From Pagrus major (lineage: Eukaryota > Chordata > Actinopteri > Spariformes > Sparidae), in the NCBI RefSeq assembly GCF_040436345.1, contig NC_133238.1:5396150-5460149 (forward strand): 64,000 nucleotides of DNA, in the 5' to 3' direction. The position numbers and the translations under genes were made by a program. Under the pieces are notes generated by a model. The model was not told the origin of the DNA. It saw nothing but the letters and a program-made list of their open reading frames with translations, and ran no database searches. Shown here piece by piece: positions 39,977 through 49,714 of the stretch (its first letter is position 1; each line of letters opens with the position of its first letter).

Positions 39977-40018
39977 ACCACCTTCTTGATCATGGTATCT
40001 CCCCTGCCAGGTAAGTAT
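39977..40018 (-). ncRNA. U1 snRNA gene, 5' part only (cut by gap)
   Basis: nt 1-42 of U1, with the 5' splice-site pairing segment ACTTACCT intact; the rest lies in the assembly gap. Confidence 0.93.
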
Positions 40019-40640
40019 GAGTTGGAACAGTCTGACACAGGATGGCCTTTCCCAGGCTCAGCCCCCTGGCTGACGGTGCCTCTTGGGGGATAATAGCAGA
40101 GTTAGGTGCCTTGGGCAATTTGCTCATCCTCATTGGGCACTAAAAGTTGCTGCAAATTCAAAAACACTGGTGCGACTTGACGAGGGGGGCTGGTCCACAC
40201 ATTGTGCCTGTTTTGTGTCCTTTTTCCAGCGATCCATCGCTCGGCAAAATAGAAAAATAACACTCCGTCAACGGCCACTTGGCATGATGTCTCCGCCCAG
40301 TCTGAATGCAACCAGAGACAATGTGCCGCACAAAAGCCTACCAGTAGGCATTCCAGCAATGGACGCGTCCAGACCACATTTCTTATGCAATGCCTCGCAG
40401 AGGAGGAGACGCAACAAGGTTTGTGCCGTCTCTAGCAGGCCACGCCCACTCTGCCCTTTTACCGGGAAAACGGGTAACCCGCACGCAACGCACTGCGACA
40501 CAGCAGACGCCGGTGTACTGCAACGCTGTGACTTTCAGGACGGATTGAAACGGTAACACAAGGACCCCAAAGCAGCATTCAGAGGTTGAAGGTCGGCTTT
40601 CCGAGCTGCTCGGCAGAAAGCGCGGGAGACGAGCACTCAC

Positions 40641-40657
40641 TTGTTTTTCTTCCACAT
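40641..40657 (-). promoter_or_regulatory. Possible U1 3' box (example from first full unit)
   Basis: Just downstream of the U1 3' end the minus strand reads GTGGAAGAAAAACAAG, a weak fit to the snRNA 3' box (GTTT, 0-3 N, AAARNNAGA) at the expected distance of about 7-20 nt. The same sequence follows every U1 copy in the array. Confidence 0.4.
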
Positions 40658-40663
40658 TGTCAT

Positions 40664-40827
40664 CAGGGGAGAGCGCGGACGCAGTCCCCCACTACCACAA
40701 ATTATGCAGTCGAGATTCCCACATTTGGGGAATTCGCAGGGGTCAGCACAACCGGAGTGCAATGGCTGAGCCTCGCCCTGGGTGAACCACCTTCTTGATC
40801 ATGGTATCTCCCCTGCCAGGTAAGTAT
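40664..40827 (-). ncRNA. U1 snRNA gene (reference copy for the array)
   Basis: Full-length 164-nt U1 snRNA, the RNA of the U1 snRNP that pairs with 5' splice sites in the nucleus. Read on the minus strand it begins ATACTTACCTGGCAGGGGAG, so nt 3-10 can pair with a 5' splice site. Stem-loop I has loop GATCAAGAAG (nt 28-37), fitting the U1-70K site GAUCANGAAG. The U1A-binding loop region carries ATTGCACTCC, the Sm site is AATTTGTGG at nt 125-133, and stem-loop IV has CTGCGTCCGCG and ends in CCCCTG. A PSE-like element and a possible 3' box flank it. One feature differs from human U1 in every array copy: nt 44-48 read CACCC where human has TTCCC or similar, which may weaken stem I. It is likely transcribed by RNA polymerase II if the array is active. 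Confidence 0.97.
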
Positions 40828-40869
40828 GAGTTGGAACAGTCTGACACAGGATGGCCTTTCCCAGGCTCA

Positions 40870-40889
40870 GCCCCCTGGCTGACGGTGCC
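40870..40889 (-). promoter_or_regulatory. Candidate PSE of U1 (example from first full unit)
   Basis: On the minus strand GGCACCGTCAGCCAGGGGGC lies at -62 to -43 from the U1 start, where vertebrate snRNA genes carry the proximal sequence element bound by SNAPc. Its CACCGTCAGC core resembles the CACCGTGACT core of mammalian elements. It recurs in every unit. An octamer-like CTGCAAAT (40959-40966, 7 of 8) lies near -135, closer than a usual distal element. Confidence 0.5.
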
Positions 40890-41472
40890 TCTGGGGGGAT
40901 AATAGCAGAGTTAGGTGCCTTGGGCAATTTGCTCATCCTCATTGGGCACTAAAAGTTGCTGCAAATTCAAAAACACTGGTGCGACTTGACGAGGGTGGCT
41001 GGTCCACACATTGTGCCTGTTTTGTGTCCTTTTTCTAGCGATCCATCGCTCGGCAAAATAGAAAAATAACACTCCGTCAACGGCCACTTGGCATGATGTC
41101 TCCGCCCAGTCTGAATGCAACCAGAGACAATGTGCCGCACAAAAGCCTACCAGTAGGCATTCCAGCAATGGACGCGTCCAGACCACATTTCTTATGCAAT
41201 GCCTCGCAGAGGAGGAGACGCAACAAGGTTTGTGCCGTCTCTAGCAGGCCACGCCCACTCTGCCCTTTTACCGGGAAAACGGGTAACCCGCACGCAACGC
41301 ACTGTGACACAGCAGACGCCGGTGTACTGCAACGCTGTGACTTTCAGGACGGATTGAAACGGTAACACAAGGACCCCAAAGCAGCATTCAGAGGTTGAAG
41401 GTCGGCTTTCCGAGCTGCTCGGCAGAAAGCGCGGGAGACGAGCACTCACTTGTTTTTCTTCCACATTGTCAT

Positions 41473-41636
41473 CAGGGGAGAGCGCGGACGCAGTCCCCCA
41501 CTACCACAAATTATGCAGTCGAGATTCCCACATTTGGGGAATTCGCAGGGGTCAGCACAACCGGAGTGCAATGGCTGAGCCTCGCCCTGGGTGAACCACC
41601 TTCTTGATCATGGTATCTCCCCTGCCAGGTAAGTAT
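41473..41636 (-). ncRNA. U1 snRNA gene
   Basis: Full length, no difference seen from the 40664-40827 copy. Its counterpart in the 17103-bp duplication is 58576-58739. Confidence 0.97.
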
Positions 41637-42281
41637 GAGTTGGAACAGTCTGACACAGGATGGCCTTTCCCAGGCTCAGCCCCCTGGCTGACGGTGCCTC
41701 TGGGGGGATAATAGCAGAGTTAGGTGCCTTGGGCAATTTGCTCATCCTCATTGGGCACTAAAAGTTGCTGCAAATTCAAAAACACTGGTGCGACTTGACG
41801 AGGGTGGCTGGTCCACACATTGTGCCTGTTTTGTGTCCTTTTTCTAGCGATCCATCGCTCGGCAAAATAGAAAAATAACACTCCGTCAACGGCCACTTGG
41901 CATGATGTCTCCGCCCAGTCTGAATGCAACCAGAGACAATGTGCCGCACAAAAGCCTACCAGTAGGCATTCCAGCAATGGACGCGTCCAGACCACATTTC
42001 TTATGCAATGCCTCGCAGAGGAGGAGACGCAACAAGGTTTGTGCCGTCTCTAGCAGGCCACGCCCACTCTGCCCTTTTACCGGGAAAACGGGTAACCCGC
42101 ACGCAACGCACTGTGACACAGCAGACGCCGGTGTACTGCAACGCTGTGACTTTCAGGACGGATTGAAACGGTAACACAAGGACCCCAAAGCAGCATTCAG
42201 AGGTTGAAGGTCGGCTTTCCGAGCTGCTCGGCAGAAAGCGCGGGAGACGAGCACTCACTTGTTTTTCTTCCACATTGTCAT

Positions 42282-42445
42282 CAGGGGAGAGCGCGGACGC
42301 AGTCCCCCACTACCACAAATTATGCAGTCGAGATTCCCACATTTGGGGAATTCGCAGGGGTCAGCACAACCGGAGTGCAATGGCTGAGCCTCGCCCTGGG
42401 TGAACCACCTTCTTGATCATGGTATCTCCCCTGCCAGGTAAGTAT
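42282..42445 (-). ncRNA. U1 snRNA gene
   Basis: Full length, no difference seen from the reference copy. Counterpart at 59385-59548; the unit upstream of both carries the private spacer change GCAACGAGAGAC (42736 and 59839). Confidence 0.97.
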
Positions 42446-43090
42446 GAGTTGGAACAGTCTGACACAGGATGGCCTTTCCCAGGCTCAGCCCCCTGGCTGA
42501 CGGTGCCTCTGGGGGGATAATAGCAGAGTTAGGTGCCTTGGGCAATTTGCTCATCCTCATTGGGCACTAAAAGTTGCTGCAAATTCAAAAACACTGGTGC
42601 GACTTGACGAGGGTGGCTGGTCCACACATTGTGCCTGTTTTGTGTCCTTTTTCCAGCGATCCATCGCTCGGCAAAATAGAAAAATAACACTCCGTCAACG
42701 GCCACTTGGCATGATGTCTCCGCCCAGTCTGAATGCAACGAGAGACAATGTGCCGCACAAAAGCCTACCAGTAGGCATTCCAGCAATGGACGCGTCCAGA
42801 CCACATTTCTTATGCAATGCCTCGCAGAGGAGGAGACGCAACAAGGTTTGTGCCGTCTCTAGCAGGCCACGCCCACTCTGCCCTTTTACCGGGAAAACGG
42901 GTAACCCGCACGCAACGCACTGCGACACAGCAGACGCCGGTGTACTGCAACGCTGTGACTTTCAGGACGGATTGAAACGGTAACACAAGGACCCCAAAGC
43001 AGCATTCAGAGGCTGAAGGTCGGCTTTCCGAGCTGCTCGGCAGAAAGCGCGGGAGACGAGCACTCACTTGTTTTTCTTCCACATTGTCAT

Positions 43091-43254
43091 CAGGGGAGAG
43101 CGCGGACGCAGTCCCCCACTACCACAAATTATGCAGTCGAGATTCCCACATTTGGGGAATTCGCAGGGGTCAGCACAACCGGAGTGCAATGGCTGAGCCT
43201 CGCCCTGGGTGAACCACCTTCTTGATCATGGTATCTCCCCTGCCAGGTAAGTAT
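43091..43254 (-). ncRNA. U1 snRNA gene
   Basis: Full length, reference sequence. Its spacer has CTCTGAGGGGATAA (near 43317), shared only with the counterpart unit near 60420. The counterpart gene 60194-60357 differs by one base in stem-loop IV. Confidence 0.97.
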
Positions 43255-44313
43255 GAGTTGGAACAGTCTGACACAGGATGGCCTTTCCCAGGCTCAGCCC
43301 CCTGGCTGACGGTGCCTCTGAGGGGATAATAGCAGAGTTAGGTGCCTTGGGCAATTTGCTCATCCTCATTGGGCACTAAAAGTTGCTGCAAATTCAAAAA
43401 CACTGGTGCGACTTGACGAGGGTGGCTGGTCCACACATTGTGCCTGTTTTGTGTCCTTTTTCCAGCGATCCATCGCTCGGCAAAATAGAAAAATAACACT
43501 CCGTCAACGGCCACTTGGCATGATGTCTCCGCCCAGTCTGAATGCAACCAGAGACAATGTGCCGCACAAAAGCCTACCAGTAGGCATTCCAGCAATGGAC
43601 GCGTCCAGACCACATTTCTTATGCAATGCCTCGCAGAGGAGGAGACGCAACAAGGTTTGTGCCGTCTCTAGCAGGCCACGCCCACTCTGCCCTTTTACCG
43701 GGAAAACGGGTAACCCGCACGCAACGCACTGCGACACAGCAGACGCCGGTGTACTGCAACGCTGTGACTTTCAGGACGGATTGAAACGGTAACACAAGGA
43801 CCCCAAAGCAGCATTCAGAGGTTGAAGGTCGGCTTTCCGAGCTGCTCGGCAGAAAGCGCGGGAGACGAGCACTCACTTGTTTTTCTTCCACATTGTCATC
43901 AGACAAATAACACTCCGTCAACGGCCACTTGGCATGATGTCTCCGCCCAGTCTGAATGCAACCAGAGACAATGTGCCGCACAAAAGCCTACCAGTAGGCA
44001 TTCCAGCAATGGACGCGTCCAGACCACATTTCTTATGCAATGCCTCGCAGAGGAGGAGACGCAACAAGGTTTGTGCCGTCTCTAGCAGGCCACGCCCACT
44101 CTGCCCTTTTACCGGGAAAACGGGTAACCCGCACGCAACGCACTGCGACACAGCAGACGCCGGTGTACTGCAACGCTGTGACTTTCAGGACGGATTGAAA
44201 CGGTAACACAAGGACCCCAAAGCAGCATTCAGAGGTTGAAGGTTGGCTTTCCGAGCTGCTCGGCAGAAAGCGCGGGAGACGAGCACTCATTTGTTTTTCT
44301 TCCACATTGTCAT
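43255..44313 (-). repeat. Array unit that lost its U1 gene (395-bp deletion), copy 1
   Basis: At 43902/43903 the last three bases of a U1 gene (CAG on the plus strand) are joined to spacer ACAAATAACACTCC, removing 395 bp: nearly the whole U1 gene, its promoter and the nearby spacer. As a result two U1 starts are 1223 bp apart (43254 and 44477) instead of 809. The same junction recurs at 61005, so both derive from one event. Confidence 0.92.
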
Positions 44314-44477
44314 CAGGGGAGAGCGCGGACGCAGTCCCCCACTACCACAAGTTATGCAGTCGAGATTCCCACATTTGGGGAATTCGCAGGGGTCAGCACA
44401 ACCGGAGTGCAATGGCTGAGCCTCGCCCTGGGTGAACCACCTTCTTGATCATGGTATCTCCCCTGCCAGGTAAGTAT
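44314..44477 (-). ncRNA. U1 snRNA gene with Sm-site variant (U127C)
   Basis: Full length, but 44351 is G on the plus strand where all other copies have A. The RNA Sm site would read AACUUGUGG instead of AAUUUGUGG. A change in the U-tract of the Sm site can weaken Sm ring assembly, so this copy may make a poor snRNP. Its duplication counterpart, 61417-61580, has the normal site. Confidence 0.95.
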
Positions 44478-45122
44478 GAGTTGGAACAGTCTGACACAGG
44501 ATGGCCTTTCCCAGGCTCAGCCCCCTGGCTGACGGTGCCTCTGTGGGGATAATAGCAGAGTTAGGTGCCTTGGGCAATTTGCTCATCCTCATTGGGCACT
44601 AAAAGTTGCTGCAAATTCAAAACCACTGGTGCGACTTGACGAGGGTGGCTGGTCCACACATTGTGCCTGTTTTGTGTCCTTTTTCCAGCGATCCATCGCT
44701 CGGCAAAATAGAAAAATAACACTCCGTCAACGGCCACTTGGCATGATGTCTCCGCCCAGTCTGAATGCAACCAGAGACAATGTGCCGCACAAAAGCCTAC
44801 CAGTAGGCATTCCAGCAATGGACGCGTCCAGACCACATTTCTTATGCAATGCCTCGCAGAGGAGGAGACGCAACAAGGTTTGTGCCGTCTCTAGCAGGCC
44901 ACGCCCACTCTGCCCTTTTACCGGGAAAACGGGTAACCCGCACGCAACGCACTGCGACACAGCAGACGCCGGTGTACTGCAACGCTGTGACTTTCAGGAC
45001 GGATTGAAACGGTAACACAAGGACCCCAAAGCAGCATTCAGAGGTTGAAGGTCGGCTTTCCGAGCTGCTCGGCAGAAAGCGCGGGAGACGAGCACTCACT
45101 TGTTTTTCTTCCACATTGTCAT

Positions 45123-45286
45123 CAGGGGAGAGCGCGGACGCAGTCCCCCACTACCACAAATTATGCAGTCGAGATTCCCACATTTGGGGAATTCGCAGGG
45201 GTCAGCACAACCGGAGTGCAATGGCTGAGCCTCGCCCTGGGTGAACCACCTTCTTGATCATGGTATCTCCCCTGCCAGGTAAGTAT
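45123..45286 (-). ncRNA. U1 snRNA gene
   Basis: Full length, reference sequence. It is the last whole gene before the copy split by the LINE. The next unit's spacer carries GGACACGTCC (45631), a variant shared with the units near 54231, 58276 and 63541. Confidence 0.97.
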
Positions 45287-45931
45287 GAGTTGGAACAGTC
45301 TGACACAGGATGGCCTTTCCCAGGCTCAGCCCCCTGGCTGACGGTGCCTCTGGGGGGATAATAGCAGAGTTAGGTGCCTTGGGCAATTTGCTCATCCTCA
45401 TTGGGCACTAAAAGTTGCTGCAAATTCAAAAACACTGGTGCGACTTGACGAGGGTGGCTGGTCCACACATTGTGCCTGTTTTGTGTCCTTTTTCCAGCGA
45501 TCCATCGCTCGGCAAAATAGAAAAATAACACTCCGTCAACGGCCACTTGGCATGATGTCTCCGCCCAGTCTGAATGCAACCAGAGACAATGTGCCGCACA
45601 AAAGCCTACCAGTAGGCATTCCAGCAATGGACACGTCCAGACCACATTTCTTATGCAATGCCTCGCAGAGGAGGAGACGCAACAAGGTTTGTGCCGTCTC
45701 TAGCAGGCCACGCCCACTCTGCCCTTTTACCGGGAAAACGGGTAACCCGCACGCAACGCACTGCGACACAGCAGACGCCGGTGTACTGCAACGCTGTGAC
45801 TTTCAGGACGGATTGAAACGGTAACACAAGGACCCCAAAGCAGCATTCAGAGGTTGAAGGTCGGCTTTCCGAGCTGCTCGGCAGAAAGCGCGGGAGACGA
45901 GCACTCACTTGTTTTTCTTCCACATTGTCAT

Positions 45932-46058
45932 CAGGGGAGAGCGCGGACGCAGTCCCCCACTACCACAAATTATGCAGTCGAGATTCCCACATTTGGGGAA
46001 TTCGCAGGGGTCAGCACAACCGGAGTGCAATGGCTGAGCCTCGCCCTGGGTGAACCAC
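45932..46058 (-). ncRNA. U1 snRNA gene, 3' part (nt 38-164), split by LINE
   Basis: The 3' 127 nt of a U1 gene, from GTGGTTCACCC to the CCCCTG end, with the Sm site and stem-loops II-IV in reference form. Its nt 1-34 lie at 51425-51458 on the far side of a 5366-bp LINE, and nt 35-37 (AAG) are missing. The gene is disrupted. Confidence 0.95.
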
Positions 46059-46076
46059 TTTTCACTTTTTAGAAGC

Positions 46077-46083
46077 TTTTATT
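46077..46083 (-). terminator. LINE polyadenylation signal
   Basis: AATAAAA on the minus strand, 18 bp before the LINE 3' end at 46059, consistent with an intact 3' end made by target-primed reverse transcription. Confidence 0.65.
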
Positions 46084-46248
46084 AATTTCAGTCAAAATTA
46101 GTTACAGACATACATTAATCCCACAATTAAAATTGCCCAACACCAAGTAGATATTCTAATCAAATAAATAATAGTTACATTTCATTCAATAAACATTCTA
46201 TTCAGCAGTTGTAACACCAAATAGATGTTCCATTCAGTTTTCTTAATT

Positions 46249-49200
46249 TTAAAAAAGATCCATTAAAGCAACAGGAATTTTGTCAGTTTTCCACCAGTTT
46301 TTCATTTCTTGATCATTATACTTAATTCTATCCCTAATGATGTAGTCCCTGACACCTGTAATGCCAACCTTTGCCACAGAATCAGGTGAAATAGAGAGCT
46401 TTCTGAAGGCAGTTAGGTTTCTGCATTTCCAGATACCTTCTTTGACACAGTTGATGATTGCCCACCACCTTTCATTTCTGTCCTTTTCATCTGTCTCAAT
46501 GTTTCCATATAAAACATCCATTTCATTAGGGGCTCTAAAAAGGTCTGTTAACCATGGATTTAGAATTTCCCACACTGCCCTTGAAACAGCGCATGACCAA
46601 AAGCAGTGGGCCACATCTTCACCATCATTACAATTTTTTATTGGACATTTAGCACTACGTGTGCATCGCCTTCTCAGTAAGAAGGCTCTTGTAGGGACAC
46701 AATTTTGGGCTATCTTCCAGGCCAGGTCCTTATGTACATTGAACAAAAATGGTAAGTTTACATTTTTCCAAACTCTGATGCATTTGCTCTCAGGTAGGAT
46801 ACCTACCGGCACAAGGCTAGAGGTCGGGGGTGAAAGGCACCCCTCCACATCAACCCTATCTATTTTACCTACCACAGACCAATCTAACTTTGCTACTTTA
46901 AAGAGTGTTAATGCTCTCTCGTATAGAGCTGGTCTACTTTCAGCATTGGGCGTACAAAGAGAAACCCTTTTACCCTTCCCTCGATACATCATGCGGCCTA
47001 CCCAAAACTTGGCAAAATGAAACCAGAGACTGGTATTGCTCTCTGTAAAAACCGCATTTAAAATTGGTGTCAAAAAAAGGGCATCAAATTTGGCCCCCAA
47101 CTCAGGTACAGCTTTCCCTCCTTTAACCAGAGGTTTGTACATGATGTCTCTTTTGACATGTTCTTGTTGGGAGCTCCAAATGAATTGAAACATGATGCGT
47201 CTCAAAGAGGTCAGGAATGTCTTGGGAGCTGGCAGAGTGGCTCCCAGAAAGGTCAAAGAGGCCAGAACCTCAGCCTTAATCACCAAAATTTTGCCAGTGA
47301 ATGTTAGATCCCTCTCCTCCCACTGAAGCAATTTCCCTTTGATAGCTGGTAATCTTGTTTCCCAATTTATGATTTCCATTCCCTTCCCAATTTCCACTCC
47401 CAAAATTTTTACCCTCTCTTCTTTTTCAACCAACCCTAAATCAGGCTTTCTTTCTGGCCAATTAAGGTAGAGGATCTCACTTTTGGCCCGGTTCAGTTTG
47501 GCCCCAGATGCTTGAGAAAATTGCTCACTCCACTGGAGGGCTTTAACCATTGAATTATTGCTGGTACAAAGGATTGTCAAGTCATCCATATACAGGGACA
47601 TTTTAGCCTCCTTTCCATTACTACCAGGGACAGGAAGGCCCCGAATATCAGTGTCATGTTTTATCCCACAGGCCAGAGGCTCCATGGCTAGTACAAACAG
47701 GCTGACTGATAGCGGGCATCCCTGTCTGACCCCTGACTGGATCTTAATAGGTTCACTGAAGTGGCCATTAATGTTTACTCTACTAGAGCAATCAAAGTAC
47801 AGTAAATTAATCCATGCCCTCAACTGTGGGCCAAACCCAAACCTCACCAGTGCTTCTTTGAGATACTCATGGCTTATTCTATCAAAGGCTTTTTCTAAAT
47901 CCAGGCCAGCAATACATAGGGGTACATTGCGATCTAAAGCATACAAGTATGAATCTCTTATTAAAGCAAGGTTATCACTCATGGAGCGACCTGGAACCAC
48001 ACAGGTCTGCTCGACCCCAACCAACCTCTCTATTACCTCTTGTAGGCGAAGAAAGATTGCTTTTGCTAGAATCTTACGATCAACACCAAGGAGTGTAAGG
48101 GGGCGCCAGTTTTTAAGATCTTTTTTCTCACCTTTCTTAAATAGAAGGGAAATGGTACCTTCCTTTAGGGATGGTGGTAACGACCCTTATTGGAGGCTCT
48201 CATTGTACATCTCCAAAAGAGGGGCCTTTAACTCTGCCCAGAAGGTAGTATAAAATTCTTTTGGCAACCCATCTGCCCCAGGGGCCTTGTTATTTTGCAT
48301 GCTTTCTACTGCTTTGGTGAGTTCACTCAGAGATATTTTACTGTCAAGCTTCCCTTTAAATTCGTTAATATTTTTATCTACTTTAGATAGAAGGTTTTCT
48401 AAAGCTGTCTTATCTAAATCTTCACTTTTGTAAAGATCAGAGTAGAAGGAGTGTACACAACTTAGTATCTCATGTATTTCAGTTTTTTCTTGCCCCTCTT
48501 TATTCTTTAATCCTTCTATAAAGTTTTTAGGCCTAGCTAATTTCCTAAAAAAGTATCTAGAGCATTTTTCATTGTTTTCCATGTGGTGGACTCGGCTACG
48601 AATCAGTAGCCCCCGACTGGCCGCCGTGGAGAGGCGTAACATCTCTCTCTTCAATTGAGCTATATCCTCTGCAACATCTAGCCCGGCATAAGCCATTATA
48701 TAAAATCTCTGCAGCTTTGCCTGATATTTCTGGAGCTTCAGACGTCTCTTTTTAGCAGTTCGTTTACCCACCTCTATGAAAAAAGTTTTTGCCCTAATCT
48801 TGACTTCTTCCCACCATTCCCCCACAGAGTTGAAGGAGGGCTTAAGAGAGAGCCATTGGTTAAGCTTCACCTTAAAATCATTGACCACCTTTGCATCTTG
48901 TAGTAGGGAAATATTCAGCTTCCATGAACCTCTACCTTTTTTGATGTTTTCTTTAAACATGAGAGAACATTCAATTTTATGATGGTCAGAGAAAAAAACT
49001 GGCGTGACTGCTGCATCTACAACCTGCAGCCCCCTTGATGTCAACAGAAAGTCTATTCTGGAATGGGTTCTGCCGTTGGACCAGGTATACCCAGGTAAAC
49101 TCGGATTTTTTAAGCGGTAAACATCTATCAGTCTAAAATCTTTAATAATGTTTTTTAGGATTTCAGAACTGGAGTCCAGCCTTACTGTGGAGGTGGTTAA

Positions 49201-49659
49201 CTTTTCTTTTTTGCTTACCAAGCAGTTGAAATCGCCACCCAGAATGACCTCTCTGTTACACAACAAAAGGGGTTGTAATTCTTTGAGCACTGTTAACCGT
49301 TCTCGGAGCTCAACAGGGCAATACACATTGATTACTCTTAACTTAGCGTTAAACAGTGAAACATCAACACATAGAATTCTCCCATCTATCACACGTTGTA
49401 CCTTCTGGATGATAAAATCATGCCCTCTAAATAATACTGCAACCCCTGAAGATCTGTTTTTGTTGTCGCCTGACCATACTGATGGGCCGTGGCTCCATCT
49501 CTCCTCGAAGACCTTGTAATTCTCTCTATAGGATACATTACATTCTTGAAGTAGGAAGATGTCATTACCCTCTGAGTGTAGAAAAGTGAAGGCTGATGAG
49601 CACTTTACTGGGTCATTTAGTCCTCTAGTATTGAGGGATGCTATAGAGAGAGGAGCCAT
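46249..49659 (-). pseudogene. LINE ORF2: endonuclease and reverse transcriptase, one in-frame stop
   Basis: From ATG at 49659 (MAPLSIASLNTRGL) to TAA at 46249-46251 a single frame runs through 1136 codons, broken only by TAA at 48187-48189 after MYNESLQ. The APE endonuclease domain spans residues 1 to about 225: SLNTRGL, FLLQECNV, VILGGDFNCLV, HSRIDFLLTS and FFSDHHKIEC, with the catalytic E, D, N, D and H present. The reverse transcriptase follows: NNKAPGADGLPKEF before the stop, then NWRPLTLLGVDRK, DLEKAFDRISHEYL, SGVRQGCPLSVSLF, SLYMDDLTILC (catalytic YMDD) and KILGVEIG. The C-terminal zinc-binding region (zf-RVT type) holds CPIKNCNDGEDVAHCFWSC. All visible catalytic residues are kept. The stop lies between the first RT blocks, so endonuclease and RT would be separated; one substitution could account for it. 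Confidence 0.93.
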
Positions 49660-49714
49660 AGAAGTGCAGTTCAAAGGGGTGAAGAGGGTTAGTTCAGTGA
49701 CAACTATGTAACAT

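Noticed and set aside
40664-40827. U2 or another snRNA in the array
   Set aside because: The 5' ATACTTACCTGGCAG, the U1-70K loop, the U1A loop and the Sm site context are all those of U1; no second snRNA was found in the spacer.
46361-49519. Plus-strand frames of 68-231 codons across the LINE
   Set aside because: They are antisense to ORF2, whose endonuclease and reverse transcriptase motifs are unmistakable on the minus strand.
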